This document shows positions 1 through 8,268 of a stretch of DNA of 64,000 nucleotides, piece by piece (the first letter of the stretch is position 1; the number at the start of each line of letters is the position of its first letter). Below the pieces are notes generated by a model. The model did not search any database. It worked only from the letters and a program-made list of their open reading frames with translations, and was not told the DNA's origin. The DNA is taken from NCBI RefSeq assembly GCF_030929505.1, contig NZ_JAVFVV010000007.1, forward strand, positions 124,001-188,000, in the 5' to 3' direction. The stretch comes from Mesorhizobium sp. LHD-90. GTDB taxonomy: Bacteria > Pseudomonadota > Alphaproteobacteria > Rhizobiales > Rhizobiaceae. The position numbers and the translations under genes were made by a program.

Positions 1-635
1 TCGGAGGCTTCGAACACCAGCCAGCTCCCGACCCGCTCTTCGATCTCCGCCTTCACCTGCAGAATGCTCTCGACCAGTTGCCGCAGCCGCACCGCGCTCT
101 TGATGCGCGAGCCGGTAAGCCCGGCGAAGGAGACCTTGGCGATGTCGGCGACGCTGTCGCGGTCGAGATAGGCGTCGGTGCCGACGCCGGTCAGCGATCC
201 GGCATAGCGGATGAAGCGGTCGTCGGCCGGGCGGTCCGCCTGGGCGATGGGGCGGGCATTGGCCCAGACCCGGAAGAACAGTTGCAGGAAGCGGTTGGAG
301 ATGATGTCGGTGAAATGCACATAGGACTGGTCGCGCTGGGACGACCAGTGATGGGCCTCCACGGTCGTGCTCAGCGGCAGCGCGCCCTGCGGGCCGAAAT
401 AGCCGAGGAAGCGGGTCCTGACCTTCGGCGCGCCGTTCGGCACGTCCTCGTAGCCGCTGAGGTTGGATGCCGGAAATTCCAGGAACGGATCCTGTCCGAG
501 GCTGACGATCTCCTCGGCGAGCACGCCGTTTTCGCCGATCCTCGGCTTGGCAGGACTAGAGCGTTCGAATTCCCGCATGGTCTGGAAGAAATCGAAGCCG
601 TAGGGATCGGCGCGCAGGCCGTCGCGATAGCTCAT
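1..635 (-). CDS. tssG: T6SS baseplate protein TssG (partial, C-terminus outside window)
   Basis: TssG (ImpH/VasB) is a baseplate subunit that, with TssF, forms the wedge around the VgrG hub of the type VI secretion machine in the cytoplasm. The protein starts MSYRDGLRADPYGFDFFQTM and continues through the typical TssG N-terminal region, including a stretch reading FLGYFGPQGALPLS (the FLGLYGPSSPLP-like family motif). About 211 residues are present and the rest runs off the left edge. Its ATG overlaps the tssF stop codon in a TCAT (ATGA on the minus strand) arrangement, so the two are translationally coupled, as in most T6SS operons. Identity is confident from sequence and position. Confidence 0.93.
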   Translation of the reverse strand, partial: MSYRDGLRADPYGFDFFQTMREFERSSPAKPRIGENGVLAEEIVSLGQDPFLEFPASNLSGYEDVPNGAPKVRTRFLGYFGPQGALPLSTTVEAHHWSSQRDQSYVHFTDIISNRFLQLFFRVWANARPIAQADRPADDRFIRYAGSLTGVGTDAYLDRDSVADIAKVSFAGLTGSRIKSAVRLRQLVESILQVKAEIEERVGSWLVFEAS

Positions 636-2584
636 AGCGGCTCGCCATTGCCGGCGCGCGGCGGCCAGCGCTTTATGATGCCACGCTGCACGGATTCGAT
701 CACCGTCTCGGTGAAGCTGTTGATCGACGTGTATTCGGCGAAGAAGCGGTCGAGCACGGCGCCGAGCAGCATGATGCCGTTGCCCTCGAAGGCGCGTTCG
801 TCGAACTTGACCGTGATTTCGACGCCGCGCGCCGCGTTGAAGCCGTTCGCTTGCCTCAGTCGCCTTGTGATCGGTCGGCTCGACACGCCGAGCACGCCGC
901 GGATGCGCCGCTCCATCACAACGTCGGAGAGATCAGCGAACAGGCCGAGCAACTCGCGCAAGCCGCCGGCGCGGTCCTGCGGGCCGCGGTCGGTCAGGCC
1001 CAGATGGTTGAGCGACAGCAGGTTGACCAATTTCCAGGCGATGGCGCCGGGCGGCACGCCGGTGCGCTGGCGCCGTTCCATGGCCAGCACGGATTCGCGC
1101 GGCGCGGTCGGCCCGGCCAGGCAGCGCAGCGGCAGCGAGGTATCGTCGGCGAGGTGGAAATCCGTGCCCGCCTCGCCCACCGGCAATTGCTCGGTGAGGT
1201 GCCGGTTCGACACCAGCGCCCGCACGCTGAGTTCGCGCACCCGGTCCTTCTCGTCGAGGCCGTCCGGCTCCCGCAGCGACAGGAACACTTCGGAACCCAC
1301 ATAGCTGGCCCGCGCGCCGATGCGCTGCTCCTGCACGGTCTCCCGGCGCGGCAGGCGGCGGGTCGTGTAGAACAGCGCCTCGTTGAGCGGCGTATTGTCC
1401 GTCGGCAGGCTGTAGAGCGGAAACGTGCGCACCTTGTCGCTGCTGCCGCTGTAATGGGCGAAGACGTCGATCACGCTGTAGATCTCGTAGTCCATCCAGC
1501 GGCTGCGGTCGGCGACCACATGATGCTCGGATTCGTTGCGGCGGATCGGCACGCGGCTGCATTGCATCTCGAACAGATTGGCGATCGCTCCGGTGTAGAG
1601 CGAGAAGCTGCGCGGCTTGACCACCGAGGCCAGCCGCGGGATCGACGCGTCGAACTCGAACAGCAGGTCGAAGGCGGGCGCCTTGACCTGGGCGAGCGCG
1701 CGGCGCAGGCCTTCCAGCCGGAAGCCGAGAAATTTCTGCGGGAAGGCGAAGAAATCGCGCAGCAACGAAAAGCCGCGAAACACCCTGCCGTGCTGGCTGA
1801 ACAGCGTGTCGCCTTCGTCGAAGCCGACCTGGCGGATGGCGTCGGCGGGCAGGGGCACGAATTTCGGGTCGCCGAATTCGTCGAGATAGCGCAGCGTGAC
1901 GCGCCGGCAGTTGGCGAAGATCTGTTCGTAGAGCGAGACGGCGTCGACCTCGGTGCCGACCAGATGAACCGGCAGCGTGTCGATCGGCAATTCGCTCGCG
2001 GGCGCGCCGGGCGGCGTCACGCCTTCCTTGTCGGTGGAGAGTTTCGAGGTGCGGTTGCGGAAGCCGAGGCGCAGCCCGGCCGCCACGCCGGGGAGGATTT
2101 CCAGGCCCAGCGCCTGCAAGGGAGCCGGGGCGGCGAAATAGTGCGCCGTCTCAAGGTGCAGTGGCCAGATGGTCAGTGCGTTGCAGAGGCGGAAGCGGCA
2201 GGAGATGCGTTTGTGCTGCTCGACATAGACGGCATCGACAAGCGCGCCGGCGGGAAAGCGGATGCCCTTCTTCAGGTTCCCGTCGTCGAAGGACGGCTGC
2301 ACCTCGACCAGCGCGGCGGACGGGATCGGTGCAAGATAGTCCGGCATCACCTGGTCGAGCAGCGCCGCGGTGAATTCGGGGAATTCGCTCCTGAGCTTGA
2401 GCTGGACTCGCGCCGCCATGAAGGCCGCGCCCTCCAGCAGGCCGGCGATGCCGGGGTCCATCTTGTCCTCGATCAGCCCGCCGAGCCGGCGCGCCACGCC
2501 GGGATATTCTTCCGCGAACTGCCTCGACTTCTCGTAGAGCTGCTTGAGCTCGAGCTGGTAGAGGTCGAGGAAGTCGCGGTTCAT
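632..2584 (-). CDS. tssF: T6SS baseplate protein TssF
   Basis: TssF (ImpG/VasA) is the largest wedge subunit of the T6SS baseplate. The 650-residue length fits the family (about 580-650). The N-terminus MNRDFLDLYQLELKQLYEKS is the characteristic opening (family pattern: LLxYYxxELxxLRExxxEFA), followed by the conserved segment with YPGVARRLGG and DPxIxxLLEGxAFMAARV at about residues 28-60, and FPEFTAALLDQVMPDYLAPIPS at about 68-89. The C-terminal part carries VEITVKFDERAFEG and LGAVLDRFFAEYTSINSF, both usual in TssF. It sits 6 bases after tssE and overlaps tssG by 4 bases, so it is within one operon. Confidence 0.95.
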   Translation of the reverse strand: MNRDFLDLYQLELKQLYEKSRQFAEEYPGVARRLGGLIEDKMDPGIAGLLEGAAFMAARVQLKLRSEFPEFTAALLDQVMPDYLAPIPSAALVEVQPSFDDGNLKKGIRFPAGALVDAVYVEQHKRISCRFRLCNALTIWPLHLETAHYFAAPAPLQALGLEILPGVAAGLRLGFRNRTSKLSTDKEGVTPPGAPASELPIDTLPVHLVGTEVDAVSLYEQIFANCRRVTLRYLDEFGDPKFVPLPADAIRQVGFDEGDTLFSQHGRVFRGFSLLRDFFAFPQKFLGFRLEGLRRALAQVKAPAFDLLFEFDASIPRLASVVKPRSFSLYTGAIANLFEMQCSRVPIRRNESEHHVVADRSRWMDYEIYSVIDVFAHYSGSSDKVRTFPLYSLPTDNTPLNEALFYTTRRLPRRETVQEQRIGARASYVGSEVFLSLREPDGLDEKDRVRELSVRALVSNRHLTEQLPVGEAGTDFHLADDTSLPLRCLAGPTAPRESVLAMERRQRTGVPPGAIAWKLVNLLSLNHLGLTDRGPQDRAGGLRELLGLFADLSDVVMERRIRGVLGVSSRPITRRLRQANGFNAARGVEITVKFDERAFEGNGIMLLGAVLDRFFAEYTSINSFTETVIESVQRGIIKRWPPRAGNGEPL

Positions 2585-2590
2585 GCTGTT

Positions 2591-3145
2591 CTACACCGGC
2601 AGCCGGGTCAGGTTGACCTTGCCGGAGCTGATCTCCAGCTCCGCCACGAAATTCACCGCCACGTCGACGGGCGTACAGACCATTTCGCCGGAGACGGTGA
2701 ACTGCACCCGCTGGTCGACCTCGTTGGCGCGGATCTCCTTGTCGACCACGACGGTCTCCGGAATGAGCCGCGGCTCGAAGGTGGTCAGCACATGCATGAG
2801 CTGGGCGCGGATGCCGTCGACGCCGACCTCCTCGCTGGTCAGGTGGGTGATGTCGGGCAGGCCGTAATTGAGGACCGAGTCGCGGACATAGTCCATGCCG
2901 TCGAGCGACACCGTCGAGGCCAGGTTGATGGTGTTGAGCAGGGCGACGAGATCGATGGACAGGTCGCGCTTCAGCGCCGGCTCGTCGCTACGGCGCTGCC
3001 GCGAATTGCGGCCTTCGATCACCCGCTCGCCGTCGACGATGCGCACCGCGCTGGCCTTGGCGTCGCGCGCTTCGAAGGCCTCCCGGAAGGCCGACATCAG
3101 CGGCGCCTGGTAGTGGGCGTCATTCCTGGCTTTTCGCATCCCCAT
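2591..3145 (-). CDS. tssE: T6SS baseplate protein TssE (gp25-like)
   Basis: TssE is the gp25/lysozyme-like baseplate subunit that initiates sheath polymerisation. The 184-residue protein has the gp25-type core: SIDLVALLNTINLASTVSLD, then YVRDSVLNYGLPDI (family pattern: V..SVLNYGlPDl) and, towards the C-terminus, an FEPRLI element (normally FEPRL on the strand that contacts the sheath) at about residues 123-128. An alternative start lies two codons downstream. The region between hcp and this gene contains two strong hairpins at 3185-3229, which may separate expression of the abundant Hcp from the scarcer baseplate proteins. Confidence 0.93.
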   Translation of the reverse strand: MGMRKARNDAHYQAPLMSAFREAFEARDAKASAVRIVDGERVIEGRNSRQRRSDEPALKRDLSIDLVALLNTINLASTVSLDGMDYVRDSVLNYGLPDITHLTSEEVGVDGIRAQLMHVLTTFEPRLIPETVVVDKEIRANEVDQRVQFTVSGEMVCTPVDVAVNFVAELEISSGKVNLTRLPV

Positions 3146-3184
3146 CGATCCGTTGGGTCGCCGGCATCGCCGTCAAAGCGAGAA

Positions 3185-3229
3185 CTGCCGGCGCTTGCGG
3201 GCCGGCAGCTCAGCTCTCCCGAGGGAGAG
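3185..3229. repeat. two adjacent hairpins between hcp and tssE
   Basis: Two perfect inverted repeats sit side by side in the 123-bp gap. The first has 8-base arms CTGCCGGC/GCCGGCAG at 3185-3192 and 3201-3208. The second has 7-base arms CTCTCCC/GGGAGAG at 3214-3220 and 3223-3229. They resemble the GC-rich mosaic palindromes seen elsewhere in this window. On the minus strand they follow the hcp stop codon, so partial termination or mRNA 3'-end protection of hcp is plausible. Confidence 0.6.
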
Positions 3230-3268
3230 AAGGATACTCGCACGCGTTAGGGTCAGGCAGGTTGAACC

Positions 3269-3751
3269 TTACGCCGGCGCGTTCTGGGCGATATCGAAGA
3301 CGAACTCGTCGCTCGCTTCGAGGCCGCCGGTCTTCGACTGCTGGTTGTACTTCTGCTTGAACTTCTTGAAGTTCAGCGTGACGTTCTCGGTGGTGCGGTC
3401 TTCGCCGCCGCTGCCGCCGGTCGAAACGCTGGTGACGATCACGTCTTCCATCTTGATCTCAAGATAGATGAACGGCTTGCCGCCGGCCTTGCGGGCCTTG
3501 AACTCGACGACGTCGTAGTGTTCGCCGGTGCACATCTTGCCCCACAGTTTCGGGGAAACGATGTCGGTGTACTTGGTGAAGGAAAAATCCTGCAAGCTCA
3601 CCTTGCCGCCGCCCATGCCGCCGCCCTGGCTGGCGGTGCCGCTCTGGGCTCCGCCGAGGGACCATGCGAGGACGTCGATCCAGGCAGGGAATTCCTTGTC
3701 CTGGCCCTCGCCCTTGAGCGTGCCGATCTTGATAAACATGTCTTGCGCCAT
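3269..3751 (-). CDS. hcp: T6SS tube protein Hcp (TssD)
   Basis: Hcp forms the hexameric inner tube that is propelled out by the T6SS and can carry effectors. The 160-residue protein begins MAQDMFIKIGTLKGEGQDKE, the usual Hcp opening (DxFLKIxxIKGES.D..), contains EFPAWIDVLAWSLGG (family: gwiev.sfswG) and ends with VTLNFKKFKQKY. A glycine-rich loop (SQGGGMGGGK, about residues 41-50) replaces the usual variable loop. A very strong ribosome binding site (AGGAGGA) precedes the ATG, as expected for the most abundant T6SS component. No C-terminal effector domain is present. Confidence 0.95.
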   Translation of the reverse strand: MAQDMFIKIGTLKGEGQDKEFPAWIDVLAWSLGGAQSGTASQGGGMGGGKVSLQDFSFTKYTDIVSPKLWGKMCTGEHYDVVEFKARKAGGKPFIYLEIKMEDVIVTSVSTGGSGGEDRTTENVTLNFKKFKQKYNQQSKTGGLEASDEFVFDIAQNAPA

Positions 3752-3832
3752 AGCAGTCCTCCTGACAGTTAAAACAGCGCATTGGCTGCTGTTCGTTGTT
3801 GCGAATGCCTTGAATACCGGGCCGGTCCGACC

Positions 3833-5329
3833 TTATTCGGCCTTTGCCGGTAGTCTCGAGACAAGACTCATACCGATATCCATGCCTTCCAGTTGGAAAT
3901 GCGGGCGTAGAAAGAAACGTGCCCCGTAGAAACCGGGGTTCTCCGCATCTTCGAAAACGTCCACGCGGGCGGCCGCGAGCGGCTTGCGCGCTTTCGTTAT
4001 GTTCGACGAGTTTGCAGGGTCGGCGTCGACATACTGGTTGATCCAGCTTTGCAGCCAGCGCTCCAGTTCCAGACGCTCCTTGGTCTCGCCGATCTGATCG
4101 CGCACCATGCACTTGAGGTAGTGGCTGAAGCGCGAAATCGCGAACATGTAAGGAATGCGGGCCGAGAGATTGTCGGCGGCCGTCGCTTCTTCCTTGTCGT
4201 ATTTCTTCGGGCGGTACAGCGACTGCGCGCCGATGAAGGCCGCCTTGTCGGTGTTCTTGCGGTGGATCAGCGGCAGCAGGCCCGACTTCGAGAGTTCGTT
4301 CTCGCGCCGGTCGCTGATGGCGATCTCGGTCGGACATTTCAGGTCGACGCCGCCGTCATCGGTCGGGAACGTGTGGGTCGGCAGGTTGATGACCTCGCCG
4401 CCCGACTGCACGCCGCGGATGCGCACCGTCCAGCCATATTCCTTGTAGGCCCGGTTGATGTTGGCCGCCATCGCATAGGCGGCGTTCATCCAGGAGTACT
4501 TCTGGCCGCTATGGCCGTCCGTCTGTTCCTCGAAATTGAACTCCTCGACCGGCAGCGACTTGGCGCCATAGGGCTGGCGGGCAAGCACGCGCGGCATGCA
4601 CAGGCCGACGTAACGCGAGTTCTCGGAATCGCGCAGCGACTTCCAGGCCGCATAGTCCGGCGTGTCGAAGATCTTGCTGAGGTCGCGCGGATTTGTGAGC
4701 TCGGTCCAGGAATCCATGCCCATCAGGCCGGGAGCTGCGCCCGAGATCATCGGCGCATGGGCCGCGGCGGCGATCTTGCCGAGGTCGCGCAGCAGGCGGA
4801 TGTCGACCGCCGAATGGTCGAAATGATAGTCGCCGACCAGGGCGCCGTAGGGGTGTCCGCCGAGCTGGCCGAATTCCTGCTCGTAGACCGCCTTGAACAG
4901 CGGGCTTTGGTCCCACTTCGCGTCCGGATAGAGCCGCAGGTCGCGGTAGAGTTCCTGCTTGGAGACGTTGAGCACGCGCAGCTTCAGGCTGGCGTCGGTC
5001 TCCGAATTGTAGACGATGTAGTGCAGCCCGCGCCAGGCGCTCTCGATCTGCTGGAAAGTGTCGTTGTGCAGGATCTCGTTGACCTGCTCGGACAGCTTTT
5101 CGTCGAGCCGGGCGATCATCTCGTCGATCGTGTCGAGCACGTCGTCCTTGATCAGGGTCGTGTCGGCGAGCGCCTGCTGGACCAGCGTGTTGACGGCGTT
5201 CTCGACTTCCGTCGCTGCGCGTTCGCTGCGCGGCTTGAAGCTCTGTTTCAGAAGGGCGGAAAAGTCGTCGGCCTCCTGGACCGCGGGTGCGCCGCCTGGG
5301 GCTTTTTCGAGGGTAGGTTCGGTCGCCAC
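3833..5329 (-). CDS. tssC: T6SS contractile sheath large subunit TssC
   Basis: TssC (ImpD/VipB) pairs with TssB to build the contractile sheath. The 498-residue length is normal. Family features seen: the N-terminal EADDFSALLKQSF segment, IDEMIARLDEKLSEQVNEIL, ESAWRGLHYIVYNSETD (family: WRGL.yLv...) at about residue 96, GALVGDYHFDHS, the IAAAAHAPMISGA segment, and the C-terminal YVDADPANSSN and PLAAARVDVFEDAENPG elements. The start is GTG at 5329, preceded by GGAGG with 7-base spacing. It lies 42 bases after tssB on the same strand. Confidence 0.96.
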   Translation of the reverse strand: MATEPTLEKAPGGAPAVQEADDFSALLKQSFKPRSERAATEVENAVNTLVQQALADTTLIKDDVLDTIDEMIARLDEKLSEQVNEILHNDTFQQIESAWRGLHYIVYNSETDASLKLRVLNVSKQELYRDLRLYPDAKWDQSPLFKAVYEQEFGQLGGHPYGALVGDYHFDHSAVDIRLLRDLGKIAAAAHAPMISGAAPGLMGMDSWTELTNPRDLSKIFDTPDYAAWKSLRDSENSRYVGLCMPRVLARQPYGAKSLPVEEFNFEEQTDGHSGQKYSWMNAAYAMAANINRAYKEYGWTVRIRGVQSGGEVINLPTHTFPTDDGGVDLKCPTEIAISDRRENELSKSGLLPLIHRKNTDKAAFIGAQSLYRPKKYDKEEATAADNLSARIPYMFAISRFSHYLKCMVRDQIGETKERLELERWLQSWINQYVDADPANSSNITKARKPLAAARVDVFEDAENPGFYGARFFLRPHFQLEGMDIGMSLVSRLPAKAE

Positions 5330-5371
5330 GTCTATGCCTCCGCTATGTTTCGCTGCCTGACGGGAAGAGAC

Positions 5372-5911
5372 TTATGCGTTGTCTTCGCTGTCGGCAGGCG
5401 GATTGGCCGCAACGGCGGCATCGCGCCGCTCCTTGAGCGCCTTCATCATTTCCGGGTCGGCGAGCAGCTTCTTCAACTGGTCCTCGGCGGCGACCTTGCC
5501 GTCCATGTAGCGCTGCAGATTGGCCAATTGCTCGCGCGCTTCCAGAAGCGCCCTGAGCGCCGGCACCTGCCTGGCGATCGCGCCGGGCGTGAAGTCTTCC
5601 ATGCGCTTGAAGGTCAGGCTGACGCCGAGCTGCTCCTTGCCGTCGCCGCTGAGCCTGTTGGGCGTCCGGAAGGTTACGGCAGGTTCGACACTCGTCATGT
5701 AATCCTCGAAATTGTCCATGTCGACATTCGAGAATTTGCGTTCCGCCATCGGCGCTTTCGTGACTTTCGAGGCATTTCCCGAAAGATCGGAAAGTATACC
5801 CATGACGAAAGGCAGTTCGACCTGCTTTTCGGCGTTGTAGGGGTCCTCATACGAGATTTGAACACGAGGAGGACGATTGCGTTTGATGAACTTCTGACCG
5901 CTGTCCGACAT
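5372..5911 (-). CDS. tssB: T6SS contractile sheath small subunit TssB
   Basis: TssB (ImpB/VipA) interlocks with TssC in the sheath and is disassembled by the TssH/ClpV ATPase. The 179-residue protein shows the expected opening with KFIKRNRPPRVQISYEDPYN, the conserved ELPFVMGILSDLSG (family: lPfvmGVlaDLSG) at about residues 32-45, RKFSNVDMDNFEDYM, and a mid-region LGVSLTFKRMEDFTPGAIAR. Start ATG at 5911 has GGGGAAA upstream. It follows tssA and precedes tssC, the standard order. Confidence 0.96.
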   Translation of the reverse strand: MSDSGQKFIKRNRPPRVQISYEDPYNAEKQVELPFVMGILSDLSGNASKVTKAPMAERKFSNVDMDNFEDYMTSVEPAVTFRTPNRLSGDGKEQLGVSLTFKRMEDFTPGAIARQVPALRALLEAREQLANLQRYMDGKVAAEDQLKKLLADPEMMKALKERRDAAVAANPPADSEDNA

Positions 5912-5988
5912 AGTTCATTTCCCCTTTTTGCCGCATGGAACACGAACTTGGCGCGGCTTGTCAAACTGATTCCCAGCCGATTCCATGG

Positions 5989-7326
5989 TCACTCCGACGC
6001 CTTCCGGGGCATGAGATCGGCGATGATCGACTGGAAACTCTGGCTGGTGAACCGCTCCGCCCGGCCGAGCACCATCGGGATGGGACTGGACGGTTCGACG
6101 CTGCGAAAAAATGCTGCGACGCCGGTCAACAGGGCCACCGCCTGCTGGCGGTTCTCGGCCTTGAATTCCGGCATCGCGTCCGTTTCCGCGGGCGTTTCCT
6201 CAGCCATGGACGCATAGTCCTCGGTGATGGCCCGCATCTTGGTCATGTTGAATTCGAATCCGACCGAGGAATCGACCACGATCGAGGCGTATTCGGCATG
6301 GTCGGGCAGCAGCGCCTCGAGCGCGGCCACCAGCGGCTTGCCGACCAGCAGCCTGGCCTGATGGACCAGGATCAACGCGGGCGAGGAAGGTTCCGAGCGA
6401 CCGAAATACTGTTCGGCGGCAAGCAGCGCTGCTGCGGCCGATGCATGGTCCGCGACGGCGACGGCCTCGGCGCGCCCCGCTGCTTTGGACGCCAGCGACG
6501 CCGCGCCGTTGAGCGGGCTGGACTCCTCACCGGCGTCCGCCGGCTGTTCATCCTCCACGGCCTCCGGCTCGGCTCCGGCCAGATCGGGACGCGCGCTGTA
6601 AATGAACTTCAGCAACTGGTCGAGCACGCCGCTCAGCAGTTCGAAATTCGGCGAGTATTCGTAGTTGGTGGCCTGGTCGAAGGACGACTGGATCGAGGCC
6701 AGCGCTGCCTTGGCCGCTGTTGCCGCGGCGTGGGCCGAGTCGATTTCCGCGCGATGGCCTTCGCTGCGCAGCGTCTCGATGATCTGGTTGATGTCGAGGC
6801 TGCGCTCGTCCTCGCGCGCCGCCGCCGAGCCCAGAGCGACCGCCTGGTTGCGCAGGCTGATCGGGCCGGCGCGCTGGTCGCGAACGATCGGCGCGTATTG
6901 CAGCGGCAGGATGACGGTGGTGCGGTCCTCCAGCACGCCGATGGTGTTCTGCCGCAGCGTGAAATCGCCTTCGTAGCCGCGCGGATGGACGTCCTCCCAG
7001 TACTTTTCCAGGAGCACGGCGATTGCCTGCAGGCATTCGGAGAACCCGATCAATTGCCCGCTGAGCACCTGGAGTCGGGCTTCCAGCGTCAGCAGCCTGA
7101 GGTCGCGGGACTGCCGGAGGAACTCGCCGATGGATTTGCTTTCGGCCTTGAGGTCGATGCCGGTGCAATCCACCGGCGCTCCGGTCTCCGCATCCAGATA
7201 CCGGGTGGGCATCCGATTGTCGGCGCCGAGCATGTAGTTGAGATACTGGTCGTCGCCAACCTCATCCAGATCCGGGCCACAAGGCTCGGTCTCCGATACG
7301 GGGTTGAGAAGACTTTCGAAACGCAT
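5989..7326 (-). CDS. tssA: T6SS cap/baseplate-associated protein TssA
   Basis: TssA (ImpA) coordinates baseplate assembly and sheath polymerisation. The N-terminal ImpA domain is clear: MRFESLLNPVSETEPCGPDL (family: ll.PisedapcGpDL), the segment RDLRLLTLEARLQVLSG and the typical ECLQAIAVLLEKYWEDVHPR at about residues 85-105. The C-terminus has EPSSPIPMVLGRAE, a conserved TssA feature (EPSSPvPllirRA). I chose the ATG at 7326 because family alignment begins there; an in-frame ATG at 7383 would add 19 residues. Both have weak ribosome binding sites. About 445 residues. Confidence 0.92.
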   Translation of the reverse strand: MRFESLLNPVSETEPCGPDLDEVGDDQYLNYMLGADNRMPTRYLDAETGAPVDCTGIDLKAESKSIGEFLRQSRDLRLLTLEARLQVLSGQLIGFSECLQAIAVLLEKYWEDVHPRGYEGDFTLRQNTIGVLEDRTTVILPLQYAPIVRDQRAGPISLRNQAVALGSAAAREDERSLDINQIIETLRSEGHRAEIDSAHAAATAAKAALASIQSSFDQATNYEYSPNFELLSGVLDQLLKFIYSARPDLAGAEPEAVEDEQPADAGEESSPLNGAASLASKAAGRAEAVAVADHASAAAALLAAEQYFGRSEPSSPALILVHQARLLVGKPLVAALEALLPDHAEYASIVVDSSVGFEFNMTKMRAITEDYASMAEETPAETDAMPEFKAENRQQAVALLTGVAAFFRSVEPSSPIPMVLGRAERFTSQSFQSIIADLMPRKASE

Positions 7327-7429
7327 GGCGGTTTCTGATCTCGCTACGGGCGCCCCGCCGATCGGAGCGCCTGTCTGGAACATACCGCGCTTTGCGTTTC
7401 CGCTTCGTGTCGCGGCCTCAAAACGGCCG

Positions 7430-7954
7430 TTACTGAATCTTTATCCGCATCTCGACGCGGCGGTTTACCGGGTCGTAGGGATCGGTCACGCGCGGGTTCT
7501 TCTCGCCGAGCCCCATCGCCTCGACCTTGTCGCGGGTGATGCCGTTGGCGAGCAGGAACGACGTCACCGACTGGGCGCGGCGCTCGGAGAGACGGTCGTT
7601 GTACTGCTCCTCGCCGGACGCATCGGTGTAGCCCTCGACAACGAAGGTCGCGGCGCGCAGCCGGTCGTCCTTAAGCGCCTTGGCGAACTCGTTGAGGTTC
7701 TGCCGCGCCTGCTCGGTCAGCTCCGCCGAATCCAGGTCGAAGTTGATCAGCATGTCCAGCCCGGTCGGCGCCGGGGTGTCCTTGTTGCATTCCTCGGCCG
7801 TGCCGATGCAGATACCGCGTTTGGCGCCGAGATCGGCTGTATCGGCGAAATACTTGACGATCTGGTCCGACGTCAGTTGTGGTCCGGCGGCGGCGAGGCC
7901 TATCCAGGAGAAACTTGCGACCGCGAGGACCGATGCAAAAATTGCCTTGCGCAT
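7430..7954 (-). CDS. OmpA-family peptidoglycan-binding protein next to T6SS genes
   Basis: A 174-residue exported protein with a Sec signal peptide (MRKAIFASVL, then a hydrophobic stretch ending GLAAAG) and one C-terminal OmpA domain: LINFDLDSAELTEQARQNL, VEGYTDASGEEQYNDRLSER, and DPVNRRVEMRI. The Asp of YTDASG and the Arg of NRRVE are the residues that hold meso-diaminopimelate in this family, so it probably binds peptidoglycan. The ATG at 7954 is chosen because it starts the signal peptide and has AAGGTG/GGAAGGG upstream; an upstream in-frame start gives a non-signal extension. Position between tssA and vgrG suggests a cell-wall anchor or T6SS accessory role (inference). Confidence 0.85.
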   Translation of the reverse strand: MRKAIFASVLAVASFSWIGLAAAGPQLTSDQIVKYFADTADLGAKRGICIGTAEECNKDTPAPTGLDMLINFDLDSAELTEQARQNLNEFAKALKDDRLRAATFVVEGYTDASGEEQYNDRLSERRAQSVTSFLLANGITRDKVEAMGLGEKNPRVTDPYDPVNRRVEMRIKIQ

Positions 7955-8005
7955 AGCACCTTGACCCTTCCAGCGACAACATGAGTGATGTCTGGTGATA
8001 ATAAA

Positions 8006-8034
8006 ATGATAGGAGCCAGACTGGATTGTGTCAA
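8006..8034 (-). promoter_or_regulatory. sigma70-type promoter of the OmpA-like gene
   Basis: On the minus strand TTGACA (8034-8029) is followed after exactly 17 bases by TATCAT (8011-8006), about 50 bases before the start codon of the OmpA-like gene. This is a near-consensus housekeeping promoter in the divergent gap between that gene and vgrG. Confidence 0.7.
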
Positions 8035-8268
8035 CGAAACTCAAATCGTAGCTTGGCGTCGCTGTCTGCGAAGTATCGCTTTCTTGGCTGATTCTTGAAC
8101 AGTCGCAAGCCTTTGCCGAAAGCCGGTTTGGATACGAATCGCCGATCGTGAGACACAGGCTGGAAAAGAAGCCACTCTATCGTGGATGCTGCGCGTACCC
8201 TCGGCGGCCGGCCGTCGGGGAAGGGCGCCGGGAGACCGGAGCCTCGGCTTCAGGGAGATTTCGCGGAT

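Noticed and set aside
4049-6217. Long plus-strand frame opposite tssC and tssB
   Set aside because: Antisense shadow; both minus-strand genes are unmistakable T6SS sheath subunits.
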